64,000 nt of DNA from Streptomyces sp. Ag109_O5-10 (GCF_900105755.1 NZ_FNTQ01000001.1:1-64000), one strand, 5' to 3'; counted from the first letter of the stretch, positions 25,624 to 34,430 are shown. A program made the numbers and translations. The notes: generated by a model from the sequence alone, not told the origin.

Positions 25624-25727
25624 GTCTGGAGCCGGTCCAGGTCGTCCGGAAGATCCCGCGAGTTATCGAACACATTTTTCATTCTAGGCACGCCAGCACA
25701 CCTTCACCTCGCGTGTTCGATTATTTG
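25624..25727. repeat. copy 2 of the ~100-bp repeat, upstream of the Y-family polymerase
   Basis: This copy ends about 35 bp before the polymerase start and matches 20953-21055. It contains TCGAACAC near 25665 and GTGTTCGA near 25716, an 8-bp inverted pair, followed by a second GTTCGA. The position suggests the promoter or a damage-inducible (LexA-type) control region of the polymerase gene. Assignment as a LexA site is inference; the spacing is not the compact consensus. Confidence 0.6.
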
Positions 25728-25759
25728 TTCGATAGCGTGGTGGGGGAGGTGAGCGCCGG

Positions 25760-26764
25760 GTGGGTGCGGAGTCGATGGAGCGTCGGCCGGGTGTGGTGAT
25801 GCATGTGCGCTGCCCGGACCGGCTGCCGGAGGAGACCTACCGGCAGGTCCTGGAGCAGCTGCATGAGCTGTCGCCGGTGGTGGAGGCCCGGCCGCCCACG
25901 GCGGCTCTGGTCGATCTGCGGGGCGCGCTGCGCTACCACGGGGCTGCCGCCGCGCATCTCGGGGAGGTCCTGCGGTTGCGGACGGTCTCCCGGTACGGCG
26001 TCGACATCCGTGTCGGTATCGGCCCGACCGTCACCGTTGCCGCGACCGCCTCGGCGCAGGTAGAGCGGCCGGGCGGTGTGCTGGCCGTCGAGGCCGCCGA
26101 CGCTGCCGACTGGCTCGCCCTGCTCCCCGTGGAGGATCTGCACGGCATCGGTCCCCGCCAGGCCGCCGTCCTGAAGCGCTACGGCGTCGACCGGGTCGGC
26201 CTGCTCGCCACGCTGCCGGCCGCGACCGTGCAGCGCCTGCTCGGCAAAGCGGGCCGGACGGCCGTCGACCGGGCCCGCGGCATCGACCCCCGCACCGTCA
26301 CCCCGCGCCGCCTGCCGACTTCCGTCGGCGTCCGGCACCGCCTCCCCCACGACGTGCTTGACGGCGCCGCCGTACGTTCGGCCCTCCTGGGCCTGGTCGT
26401 GCAACTCGGTGCGGAGCTGCGCCGCCGCGGGCAGGCCGCGCACGCTCTCACGCTCACGCTGACGTTCGCCGGCGGACCGGCATGGGAGAAGACCCGCCGC
26501 CTGCCCGAACCGTCCGGGCACGAGGACGACCTGCGCCGGCTCACCTACCAGCTCATGGACTCCGCAGGCCTCCAGCGCGGCCGTCTGACCGCACTCGCGC
26601 TGCGCGCCGAGGACCTCGCCGACGCCGACCAGGCCGCCGAGCAGCTCAGCCTCGATGCCGCCCGCCAGGCCCGCCTCACCGCCGAGCAGGCGGCCGACCG
26701 AATCCGGGAGAAGTTCGGGCCCGGCGCGATCGGCCCGGCCGCCACCTACCGGCCCGCCTCCTGA
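25760..26764 (+). CDS. Y-family DNA polymerase-like protein, active site degenerate (ImuB-like)
   Basis: The product is 334 aa from GTG 25760, with GGGGAGG upstream. The order of palm, fingers, HhH thumb and little finger of DinB/ImuB proteins is visible: VRVGIGPTVTVAATAS-like palm strand, LLPVEDLHGIGPRQAAVLKR (HhH), GRTAVDRARGIDPRTVTPRR, then a little-finger domain with LVVQLGAELRRRGQAAHALT. The catalytic DMD strand is HVRCPD, and the S-x-D-E motif is replaced by PTAALVDL (around residue 46), so both metal-ligand sites appear lost. As with ImuB it may be a non-catalytic adaptor in translesion synthesis. Confidence 0.85.
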   Translation: MGAESMERRPGVVMHVRCPDRLPEETYRQVLEQLHELSPVVEARPPTAALVDLRGALRYHGAAAAHLGEVLRLRTVSRYGVDIRVGIGPTVTVAATASAQVERPGGVLAVEAADAADWLALLPVEDLHGIGPRQAAVLKRYGVDRVGLLATLPAATVQRLLGKAGRTAVDRARGIDPRTVTPRRLPTSVGVRHRLPHDVLDGAAVRSALLGLVVQLGAELRRRGQAAHALTLTLTFAGGPAWEKTRRLPEPSGHEDDLRRLTYQLMDSAGLQRGRLTALALRAEDLADADQAAEQLSLDAARQARLTAEQAADRIREKFGPGAIGPAATYRPAS

Positions 26765-27173
26765 CCACCACGCTCACACCCGCTCGAGACACCCGGCCGG
26801 CACCTCCCCCCGGACACGAACCGAAGCGACGCTGAGTTCATGACTGAACTGCCCCAGCCGACGGAAGCCACCCTGGAGATCGGCGAGACCCGGTTACCCG
26901 GGCGGAAGAACGTGGCGTCGGTGCAGGGATGGACGACCGTCCATGTCCCGCCGCCTGCACCTACGACGACGCCAACGACTCGGCGGCATCCTCCAGGAGC
27001 ACCAGTGGTGCGTGACCTGGGTGGATGATCATTCCGGCAGAGGCAAGGTTGAATGACCAGCCCATCGGAACGTGTTCGCCGGTGACACAACGCAACTTAC
27101 GGTGGCGGGCGAACTGGCTCTGGCGTTGACTGGCCCGAGGCGCACTGCACGCCAGAGGACCGAGGGATACACG
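26765..27173. other. interval with only weak coding traces
   Basis: A 62-aa plus-strand reading at 26840-27028 (MTELPQPTEATLEIGETRLP) lacks a ribosome site. A second frame ends in GGILQEHQWCVTWVDDHSGR at about 27054. Together they might be a frameshifted small gene. I do not assign a function. Confidence 0.3.
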
Positions 27174-27644
27174 ATGACCAGACCCGTCACCGGACTGCTG
27201 TACGGCGCCGCTGCCGGTGCCGCCGGTACCACTGCTCTCAACACCGTCGGCTATCTGGACATGGCATGGCGGGCGCGGCCCGCGAGTGGCACTCCGCGAG
27301 CCACCGTCGAGAAGCTGTCGCAGGCGATGCACCTGACCATTCCCGGTGACGGCGCTGAGAAGGAAAATCGAATCGCGGGCCTCGCGCCACTGACCGGCAT
27401 CGCTGCGGGGATCGGTCTGGGTGCCCTTCTGGGCCTGGCGCGGGCCAAGGGCTGGCGTCCGACCAGGTTGATCGCTTACGCGACCACTGGATTCGGCGCC
27501 CGTCTGGGCACCGACGCCCCCATGACCGTGCTCAAAGTGACCGACCCGCGCACGTGGTCCGCCAAGGACCGGATTGCCGACATCGTGCCCCATCTGGCTT
27601 ACGGGGTGGTGACCGCCGCAGTTTTGGAAAGACTCGACCCTTGA
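27174..27644 (+). CDS. small membrane protein, unknown function
   Basis: The 156-aa product starts MTRPVTGLLYGAAAGAAGTT, with GAGGG upstream of ATG 27174. A Gly/Ala-rich N-terminal helix is followed by a soluble stretch (ATVEKLSQAMHLTIPGDGAE) and glycine-rich helices (GLAPLTGIAAGIGLGALLGL; RLIAYATTGFGARLGTDAPM), ending with a helix at ADIVPHLAYGVVTAAVLE. It looks like the family of small actinobacterial membrane proteins of unknown role. It is monocistronic. Confidence 0.75.
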   Translation: MTRPVTGLLYGAAAGAAGTTALNTVGYLDMAWRARPASGTPRATVEKLSQAMHLTIPGDGAEKENRIAGLAPLTGIAAGIGLGALLGLARAKGWRPTRLIAYATTGFGARLGTDAPMTVLKVTDPRTWSAKDRIADIVPHLAYGVVTAAVLERLDP

Positions 27645-27802
27645 GTCGATGGGCCCGACCGGCACTCCGCGCGCCTTCGGCGGGCCTGAATGGCGGATGG
27701 CACTCGCGCGGCCGATGCCTGGCAGGAATATCTCCAGGGCATGAGCTAAATATGGTTTTGCCCGTCACCTGGCCCAGAGACCACTAATCAAGAGGACGAC
27801 TC

Positions 27803-28057
27803 ATGGCGGAATCAACCGCGGCACCCGGATTCGCGCACGACATCCTCCCCCTGTTCCGGTCTATCGACATCGAGCACATGGCGAAGGGCGGTGTCCAGCT
27901 GGACCAGTATGTGTACATGTCGGTCCGGGAGAACGCCGAGCGCGTCTACAACACAGTTGCGACGAAGCGTATGCCGCCGCCGGATGAGAACGCGACGTGG
28001 TCCGAGGAGCAGGTCGCCCTGCTTCGCGCGTGGATCGACGGGGGAATGCTTCCGTGA
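27803..28057 (+). CDS. small protein related to VioB-associated or cytochrome-like C-terminal domains
   Basis: The 84-aa product starts MAESTAAPGFAHDILPLFRS, with GAGGAC before ATG 27803. The pattern F-x-x-DILPLFR-x-x-DIEHM, then a Tyr-rich segment, KRMPPPDENATWSEEQVALL and a C-terminal RAWIDGGMLP matches small proteins found beside ferritin-like (VioB-type) or oxidase genes. The RMPPP...W-EEQ-L-R-WIDGG end resembles cytochrome c-like caps but lacks CxxCH, so no haem binding is expected. No such partner is adjacent here. Confidence 0.7.
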   Translation: MAESTAAPGFAHDILPLFRSIDIEHMAKGGVQLDQYVYMSVRENAERVYNTVATKRMPPPDENATWSEEQVALLRAWIDGGMLP

Positions 28058-28420
28058 CGCGCGTGCGTGGGTGAGGCGCTCGCGGGAGCTGAGAGCCCGA
28101 GCGGGTGGGCTATGTGCGGGGCCGCGCAGCGCGAACGGGCGCGATCTCGAGCGCGAGCGCCACGGCGAACCGACGTAACGGGGCGCTGGCGGCAGAAGCG
28201 ATGCCGAGGCCCGGGACGACGCGCCGCTCGGCGTCGCCCATGAACAGCAGCGTGCCACCCAGCCGTGTCGCCAGCCTGCCGTTTCCCCGCGTCCTCCAGA
28301 TTGATCACCTAGGAGGACCGGCCCGCTCCGGCCGATCGAGACGGCGCAGAGTTCACCGCCCGCTCTGCGCCAGGCGCAAGGGTCTGTTGTCCAGTAGTGC
28401 TCTCGTGCGCCGAGCCAGGC
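28058..28420. other. interval without a confident gene
   Basis: On the minus strand one frame reads LGGTLLFMGDAERRVVPGLG and IASAASAPLRRFAVALALEI before a stop near 28123, which looks protein-like and may be a gene fragment, but no start or ribosome site was found. No other signal was seen. Confidence 0.3.
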
Positions 28421-28891
28421 TCACTCGGAATCACCGGTGCGGGAACTCGGGGGCCAGTGAGCCGGTGTCCAGTCTCCCTCCGGGTCGGTGGTCTGGCCGA
28501 CTTCGATCAGATGGCCGTCAGGGTCGCGGATGTAGCAGCGGATCTCGTACTCGTGTTGTTTTGGCGGCGTCAGGAACTGGGCACCTCGGGCGCTCCACTC
28601 CTCGTACAAGGGGTAGATGTCCTTGACGCGGATATTGAGGAAACTGCTGACCCGGCTGGAATCGCGCGGCGCCTCCAGGGTGACCGAGGGCTTGTCGTCC
28701 GTCGGGCCTCCGCCGCCGTTGATGATGATCCAGCTGTTGGCCAGTGCGACATAGGTCAGGCCTCCAGGGCCGGAGTAGGCCAGCCGGCCGCCGAGCACTT
28801 CGGTGTAGAAGCGTCGAGAACGTTCGACATCGTCCGAGACGATGAAATGGGCCAGGACAATTCCCTCTGGCGGTGGCGGGAGATCGGCCAT
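28421..28891 (-). CDS. VOC family (glyoxalase/bleomycin-resistance fold) protein
   Basis: The product is 156 aa from ATG 28891, with TGGAGG upstream. Two beta-alpha-beta-beta-beta units are visible: GIVLAHFIVSDDVERSRRFY with TEVLGGRLAYSG, and SFLNIRVKDIYPLYEEWSAR with FLTPPKQHEYEIRCYIRDPDGHLIEVGQ (shown split here). His near residue 15, Glu in YEIRCY and Glu in HLIEV are the usual metal ligands. Likely a small-molecule dioxygenase, isomerase or binding protein; substrate unknown. Confidence 0.9.
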   Translation of the reverse strand: MADLPPPPEGIVLAHFIVSDDVERSRRFYTEVLGGRLAYSGPGGLTYVALANSWIIINGGGGPTDDKPSVTLEAPRDSSRVSSFLNIRVKDIYPLYEEWSARGAQFLTPPKQHEYEIRCYIRDPDGHLIEVGQTTDPEGDWTPAHWPPSSRTGDSE

Positions 28892-29174
28892 CTGGTGCCT
28901 CCACTTGTCAGTCTCATGCTCCGTTGATGAACTGCATTTGACGGTAGGTTCCCCCTTCGAAGTCGCCGGAAATTTCACCGGCTCGCCCTCCATGGAAGAT
29001 TCGCGGGCAGCTGTACACGGATGGCTCGCCGCTTTAAGCCCATTGGAGTAACGCAGAGGTGTGCGCATAAGCACCGACAGGCACACCTCAGCGGCAGCGG
29101 CACGGATGTTCGTGCCCCCCCTGTCCTGACGTACAGCACACAGACGCTGTGCTGCGCCGTGCGAGGCGATAGAC

Positions 29175-29339
29175 ATGCAAATCGCGCCCAACGACATCAA
29201 CGACACCCGCCTGCAACTCAGGCGGCTGGCCGAGCGCGGCATCCCGGTCGAGACCGTGCAGGGATTGTTCACCCAACCACGGCCGCAGCCGCCCCGCGGA
29301 CCCCGACCAGCCCACCCATCCCAACTGACTGGGCAATAA
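29175..29339 (+). CDS. small hypothetical protein (tentative)
   Basis: A 54-aa reading starts MQIAPNDINDTRLQLRRLAE, with GAGGCGA upstream. The first 35 residues look like a genuine helical segment, and the rest is Pro-rich. It may be the 5' part of a broken gene continuing at 29440. The 283 bp upstream (28892-29174) show no gene. Confidence 0.4.
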   Translation: MQIAPNDINDTRLQLRRLAERGIPVETVQGLFTQPRPQPPRGPRPAHPSQLTGQ

Positions 29340-29439
29340 GGACATCAACTCCCGAAGTCGGCGCCAGGCCGTCACCCGGAACAGCCGACCTGGGGCACGC
29401 TGCGAGACGAGCCCGCACCCCTCGACTTCCGCGCACCGC

Positions 29440-29700
29440 GATCGAGGGCGAGGCGTACGACCAAGTGCCCACCGAGCGCGTCGGCGTCGCCCCGGCATGG
29501 AAGATCGAGGAATGGGTCTACTTCACCGACGACGTCGGCGCCGCCCGCTTCGTGCACCGCGTCCACTGCCACGCCAACCGCGACCACACCCGACCTGTCA
29601 CCACCGAACAAGCCCGCGCCGTCCCCGAGCGCGCCGAGGCCGCGGCGTGCCAGGTGTGCGGCCGGACCGGCCGCTGCGCAGCGCGGCATAGCCTCGCCAG
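29440..29700 (+). pseudogene. remnant of a small Streptomyces hypothetical gene
   Basis: The plus frame encodes EGEAYDQVPTERVGVAPAWK, IEEWVYFTDDVGAARFVHRV and HCHANRDHTRPVTTEQARAV, with a later AACQVC. This V-H-x-x-x-C then Cys layout is reminiscent of small DUF6233-like proteins, but no start codon with a ribosome site is found and the frame runs into a minisatellite at 29702. The family link is weak. Confidence 0.35.
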
Positions 29701-29701
29701 A

Positions 29702-29760
29702 GGTTGCTTCTGGGGTTGCTTCTCGGGTTGTCCCTGGGGTTGCCTCTGAGGTTGCCTCAG
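29702..29760. repeat. 12-bp minisatellite, five copies
   Basis: Five tandem units close to GGTTGCTTCTGG (29702-29713, 29714-29725, 29726-29737, 29738-29749, 29750-29760) differ by a few bases. The unit length is a multiple of three, so all frames stay open, giving four-residue repeats such as VASG on the plus strand. The 353 bp that follow (29761-30113) hold no recognisable gene. Confidence 0.8.
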
Positions 29761-30113
29761 CACCTTCGTCGACGGGCGCGCACCCGTCGCCTGACCTGCG
29801 GCGGAGTCGGCTCGGCAAGGAGGGTGGCGAACGCCGACAACTCCTATATGGACCTACTCAGCCCATACGAAGACTCCTGACGGTCCCGAAGGCTGTCAGC
29901 AAGCTCGCGAACCCCGGCTCGCCGGGTTAGCGGCGCGGCCGGTCGCCGGGCCGGTGCGGCGGAGTGTTCGCGGTCCCGCTGCGGCGCTTCTTCGCTTTCG
30001 CCTTGGCTGCTCCGGATTCACCAGCTCTTGTCCGGCCAACCGGCCTGCGTGTTACGAGAGTTGTAGGCCATAAGGTGATCTCCCACCTTTCCCAGCTCAG
30101 CCTGGAGGAGCGC

Positions 30114-30428
30114 ATGCCCACACGTCGTGGCCTGTCCGCCTGGCCCGGATCAGCCGGTGAGGCCACTGGCGCTCCCCACTTCCGCTCCGGCGAAGAAACG
30201 GGACGCATCAGGGCCTGGTACCGGCGGGTGCGCCTGGTCTCCGACACCACTCTGGAGATCGCCGATCGCGCCGCCGGGCGCGTGGCCACGGACGGACACC
30301 CGGAGTCGTTGCGCAAGGTCGGGTTGGAGCCAGGTACGCCGTTCCCGGTCTCGCCGGCGTTCGGGTGCGACATCATCCTGACCGGACAACTCGACCTCGC
30401 CGTCGCGGGGCTTGGGACGGCTCAGTAG
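30114..30428 (+). CDS. hypothetical protein
   Basis: The 104-aa product starts MPTRRGLSAWPGSAGEATGA. ATG 30114 follows the strong site GGAGGAGCGC. The middle (RIRAWYRRVRLVSDTTLEIA) is basic and helical; the C-terminus (PVSPAFGCDIILTGQLDLAV) is hydrophobic. No family was recognised. It converges with and overlaps the end of the SDR gene by 7 bp. Confidence 0.45.
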   Translation: MPTRRGLSAWPGSAGEATGAPHFRSGEETGRIRAWYRRVRLVSDTTLEIADRAAGRVATDGHPESLRKVGLEPGTPFPVSPAFGCDIILTGQLDLAVAGLGTAQ

Positions 30429-31075
30429 ACCAGTTCGTGCTGCCATTCGCTCTCGGGCTGCTTGGTCAGCGCGAGATAGGCCTGTGCCAGCGTCGCCGGC
30501 TCAAAGCGCGGTTCGCTGCCGATCGTCTTCGTGATCGTGATACTGGTTGCGTGCACGCCCGTCCCGGCCAGCTCCTCATGGAGCAACTGCACGTACGCGC
30601 GCAGCGCGGCCTTACCAACGGACAAGGACGAATACTTCTTCGAGGGATGCAGAGCGTACCCGCCGCCCGCGAACAGCAGGGTGCCGCGGCCGTCGCGCAG
30701 TTCCGGCAGCACGGCGTCGGCCGCGACCCTGGCGCCCAGGACATCGATGGCCATATTGGCGACCCACTTCTGGTCGTCACCGCCGAGGGGCGAGTCGCTG
30801 TCGAGCACCGCCACGCTGTAGATGAGCACGTCGGGCGCACCCAAGTCCGTGATCGCGGAGTGGATCGCGGAGCGCAGGTTGCCGGCGTCCGCGACATCCG
30901 TGGCGTAGCCGCGAACGTCCTGGCCGGTGGAGGCAAGCTCGGCAGCGTAGGTGTCCATCTTCGTCTTGTTGCGGGCGAGCATGGCGACCGGGTGTCCGGC
31001 ATTGGCGAATGCCCGGGTCAGCTCAAGGCCGATGCCTGGACCTACGCCGACGATCACTGCGGTTCCGAGGGTCAT
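30422..31075 (-). CDS. SDR family protein with a missing catalytic tyrosine
   Basis: The product is 217 aa. The nucleotide-binding loop is VGVGPGIG, shorter than the classical TGxxxGIG, followed by LARNKTKMD and YATDVAD. The catalytic region reads KKYSSLSVGKAALRAY: Lys155 is kept but the residue four before it is Leu151, not Tyr, although Tyr148 is near. This subgroup is probably an atypical SDR or a regulator-like NAD(P)-binding protein. It is divergent from the XRE regulator at 31327 across 251 bp that contain no other gene. Confidence 0.87.
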   Translation of the reverse strand: MTLGTAVIVGVGPGIGLELTRAFANAGHPVAMLARNKTKMDTYAAELASTGQDVRGYATDVADAGNLRSAIHSAITDLGAPDVLIYSVAVLDSDSPLGGDDQKWVANMAIDVLGARVAADAVLPELRDGRGTLLFAGGGYALHPSKKYSSLSVGKAALRAYVQLLHEELAGTGVHATSITITKTIGSEPRFEPATLAQAYLALTKQPESEWQHELVY

Positions 31076-31326
31076 GACAATCCTTTCCTAGGTGGGGTCG
31101 GAGGCCTGCCACCGCACTCAGCGGTCCTGGGCGTCGACTCTCTTTGACGCGTCGCGCGAGTTAGCTGCGAAATCGGTGCCCAGGAGCTCGATGTCGTCAG
31201 GGGCTGCGGTGGTCTGCCGATCACTGCTTCGAGGTTGCCGCCGCCGACGCCGTTGCGGGAGGACCTGCCATAGGGGGTACTGACAAACCCTCCCTATCCG
31301 CATTACTCGTACCTATTGTCGAGTGC

Positions 31327-32244
31327 ATGGACCATCGCCGTGACATTCAGGAGTTCCTGGTCTCCCGCCGGGCACGGATCAGCCCCAGGTCAGTCGGCCT
31401 GCCCGTCACCGGAAGGAAGCGGCGGGTACCCGGGCTGCGCCGCGAGGAGGTCGCCGCCTTGGCCGGGCTCAGCATCGACTACTACATCCGCCTGGAGCGC
31501 GGCGCGCTCACCCGTGCCTCCGACAGCGTCCTACAGGCCATCGCCCGCGCGCTGCGTCTGGATGCCGCCGAGCAGGCCCATCTCATCGACCTGGCACGCG
31601 CCGGCCGGCCGTCCCCCGCACCCCGTTCCCGTCGCACCACGCCTGCAGCGATCGCCCCGCAGCTGCAGACCGTCCTCGACTCCCTCGTCGGCGTCGCAGC
31701 GCTGGTGCGCAGTCCCACCCTCGATGTGATCGCCACCAACCCCCTCGGCCGGGCTCTGTACAGCGTGCTCCACACCGACGCGCGCCAGGCGCCGAACATC
31801 GCCCGGTTCACGTTCCTCAACCCTCAGGCCCGCCAGTTCTGGCGCGACTGGGACGAGGTCGCCGACGACTTCATCGCCCACTTGCGCGCCGCCGCCGGCC
31901 CCACTCCGCATGAACAGCCGCTCACCCATCTCGTGGGCGAGCTGTCCACCCGCAGCGACGCCTTCCGCCAGCTGTGGGCCCGACACGACGTGCGTGCCTG
32001 CGTCAGAGGCACGAAAAGGTTCCAGCACCCGGTCGTGGGCATGCTCGACCTGCGCTACGACCTCCTCCAACCGAACGCCGAACCCGGCCTCACCATGATC
32101 ACCTACACCGCCGAGCCGGGAACGGTCTCCCACGACAACCTGACCCTGCTCGCCTCCTGGGCCGCCAGCCAGGACAACGACACCGAGCACGATCCGGCTG
32201 CCCCGACGACCCGGACCACAAGGCCGCCCTCACGGCGCGACTGA
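31327..32244 (+). CDS. XRE regulator with MmyB-like ligand-binding domain
   Basis: The product is 305 aa from ATG 31327. Residues 8-90 are the HTH typical of the actinomycete MmyB group: RREEVAALAGLSIDYYIRLE, then RGALTRASDSVLQAIARALR. Residues 105-275 form the MmyB PAS-like domain (VLDSLVGVAALVRSPTLDVI; GRALYSVLH; THLVGELSTRSDAFRQLWAR; KRFQHPVVGMLDLRYDLL). In this family the regulator typically represses a divergent SDR gene, exactly the arrangement here. The 174 bp to the convergent phosphatase gene show no clear hairpin. Confidence 0.93.
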   Translation: MDHRRDIQEFLVSRRARISPRSVGLPVTGRKRRVPGLRREEVAALAGLSIDYYIRLERGALTRASDSVLQAIARALRLDAAEQAHLIDLARAGRPSPAPRSRRTTPAAIAPQLQTVLDSLVGVAALVRSPTLDVIATNPLGRALYSVLHTDARQAPNIARFTFLNPQARQFWRDWDEVADDFIAHLRAAAGPTPHEQPLTHLVGELSTRSDAFRQLWARHDVRACVRGTKRFQHPVVGMLDLRYDLLQPNAEPGLTMITYTAEPGTVSHDNLTLLASWAASQDNDTEHDPAAPTTRTTRPPSRRD

Positions 32245-32418
32245 TGCCTGATTGCCTGGACAGCACCGGTGCCGACCGGCCCGGCTTGCCGCGACCGGGC
32301 AACACCGACGCCCACACCGACACCGACACATCGCGTCCTCGGCCACGCCCTTCCCCCGGCAACGCCACAGCCCGCCCTGGACACACCAGCAGTCCTCACA
32401 GCTGAGCCATCGAGGTGC

Positions 32419-33660
32419 TCAGTCAAGGGCCGCGAGGTGGTCGGCGGCGCCACCGTGCCACTCGATCATGAAGAGCGTGGCGTCGTCGCTGGTACACCCG
32501 CCCCGTTCCTCTTTCAGCGTGTGGGAGAGCTTGCGCAGATCCGCCCGCACCCCCTGTGACGGCTCCTGTCCCAGGCGGTTGACGCAACGGATGAGGCGTT
32601 CCTCGCCGAACAGCTCCCCGCCGGTGAGGTGCTCCTCAATGATGCCGTCGGTGTAGCACAGCACCCGGTCGCCTGGCTGGAGCATGTGCCGCCTGATGCG
32701 GGGCTCCTCGCCGCCGAAGCCGACGGGCAGTGTCGTCGCGCTCTCCAGCTGCCGCACGACCCGGCCGTCACGGATCAGCAGGGGCGCGGGGTGGCCGGCG
32801 TTGACCAGTTCCAGCTCTCCGGTGGCGATATTGAGGTGCATGAGCTGCGCGGTGGCGAAGTGGTCGGGTCCGAACTGCTGGGAGATGGCCTCGTCCATGT
32901 ACGCGTACTTCTCGGCCAGGCTGACGAACACGCGCCGGGCGTGCCGGTAGGCACCGATGGCGATGGTCGCCATCGCGGCGGCGTCCAGGCCGTGGCCTAT
33001 GGCATCGATCACGGCTGCGTGCAGGATGCTGTCGTTGAGGGCGTAGTCGAAACTGTCGCCGGCGACGCGGTAGGCAGGCTCCAGGATGCCGGCCACCTCG
33101 ACCTGCGGCACAGTCATCGTCAGTGGTGGCAGCAGGCTCCACTGGATCTCAGCGGACACGCTCATAGGCTCCCGGCGACGGGCCTGGAAGAACAGGTCGG
33201 TGTAGGCATTCTTGGTGACCAGCATGTCGGCGACCAGGCCCGCGAGCCGGCGCAGCAGGCGCCGGTCGTCTTCACCTACCGTGTCCAGGGTCAGGGACAT
33301 CACCCCTACCTGGTCGCTGCCGTCCAGCAACGGCAGATACATCCGCACGCGGCCGTCGGCCTGCACCACCTCGACGACGTCCGCACTCAGGAAGGCCCGG
33401 CCGGCGGGAGAGCCGGCAACCGGCTGCGGCTGGCCCACGTGCAGCTTCCTGCCCGGAAGCGGCACGAGCACCTCCTGCGCGTAGTCCTGGAGGAGGATGG
33501 ACACGTCACGACCGCCGATCCTTGCCACCTCCTCCGCGACCAGCGGGGCGATCAGCTGGGGCGGCATCACCCGCGCCCGGTCCAGCAGCAGGCCGAGCAG
33601 CCTTTCCCCGAAACCCTCCGACCGGTCCATGCTCTCCTCGCCCATGACCTGCTCCGCCAC
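32419..33660 (-). CDS. SpoIIE/PP2C-type serine phosphatase with GAF-like sensor
   Basis: The product is about 413 aa. A GTG at 33660 is chosen because GGAGGG lies 8 nt upstream; other in-frame starts lie within 20 codons. Residues 25-160 look like a GAF-type sensor. The SpoIIE core follows: SAEIQWSLLPPLTMTVPQVE, VAGDSFDYALNDSILHAAVI with the catalytic GDSFDY Asp, DAIGHGLDAAAMATIAI (metal-binding Asp-Gly-His-Gly) and GDRVLCYTDGIIEE. Such proteins set anti-sigma factor phosphorylation and are abundant in Streptomyces. A decayed relative lies at 36460-37666. Confidence 0.92.
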   Translation of the reverse strand: MAEQVMGEESMDRSEGFGERLLGLLLDRARVMPPQLIAPLVAEEVARIGGRDVSILLQDYAQEVLVPLPGRKLHVGQPQPVAGSPAGRAFLSADVVEVVQADGRVRMYLPLLDGSDQVGVMSLTLDTVGEDDRRLLRRLAGLVADMLVTKNAYTDLFFQARRREPMSVSAEIQWSLLPPLTMTVPQVEVAGILEPAYRVAGDSFDYALNDSILHAAVIDAIGHGLDAAAMATIAIGAYRHARRVFVSLAEKYAYMDEAISQQFGPDHFATAQLMHLNIATGELELVNAGHPAPLLIRDGRVVRQLESATTLPVGFGGEEPRIRRHMLQPGDRVLCYTDGIIEEHLTGGELFGEERLIRCVNRLGQEPSQGVRADLRKLSHTLKEERGGCTSDDATLFMIEWHGGAADHLAALD

Positions 33661-34171
33661 CCCCCTTTCCCTCCGCACGCCGATCGGCGTCTGCGCACAC
33701 GGTGACCTGGGCAGCCGCCGGGAGCGGCGGATTACGCCATGTGCGGCATGTCGACCCCCGGGCAGGATGCAGTCCTCAAGTCCACGTGGTCCGATTTCGC
33801 CACCCCGTCAGCTGGGCCCACCGTGAGGCTACGGGCGTGAGCAGCGTGTGTCAGGCGTCCGCCGCGTACCACCAGAACTCCCTGATCACCGGTGCCGGCA
33901 CGGGGCCCATCGCTGCCACCTGAGTCAGCAGGATGGTGACCGCACCCGTGGCCGGGATGACGTACGCCGCTGTCCGCGTGCCGCCGACCCAGCCATAACG
34001 GCCGGCCGCATTCCACGGGTTGGTCGGTTCGATGTCAACCGAGCCGCCGAAGCCCCAGCCCCGGCCCTCCAGGAACAGCTGGCCGATGTCGCACTGCGCC
34101 GGATTCGTATGGTCGGTGGTCATCATGCGCACGGGGTCGGCCGACAGTACCCGGCGGCCGTCGGCCGCCCC

Positions 34172-34430
34172 GTTATCTTCTTCGCGGTCCTGCAAGAGGG
34201 CCGCTGGCCTCCGGGCCCGGCATGACTGTTGCCCCCTGTCGATCGGATGACCTGGGGGGTGGTGTCACCGGGCCCGAGGGGTGCCGTCGGAGACGCTGAT
34301 CAGAGGTCCGGCCCCCGCCCGGCCCGGCGCAATGCCGGGCAGCTCGCGGGCGGCAGGTCTGCATAACGTGGATGCGCGCGAACGGCCCCGCCGCCGAGGC
34401 CGGCACAGCATCGACACATGTGGGGGCACG
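34172..34430 (+). ncRNA. candidate bridge RNA region of the IS110 element
   Basis: In IS110-group elements a structured bridge RNA is made from the left non-coding end and pairs with target and donor DNA. This interval lies in that place and is rich in short inverted repeats, such as GGCCCGGCGC/AATGCCGGGC. Two 8-mers match the target flanks: GCCGTCGG at 34283-34290 (also in the left flank at 34158-34165) and CCCGGCGC at 34323-34330 (also across the right junction). Short GC-rich matches may be chance. The RNA is predicted, not shown. Confidence 0.45.

Noticed and set aside
25716..25741. GTTCGA pair as a canonical LexA box
   Set aside because: Spacing and orientation do not match the compact actinobacterial consensus; recorded only as SOS-like.
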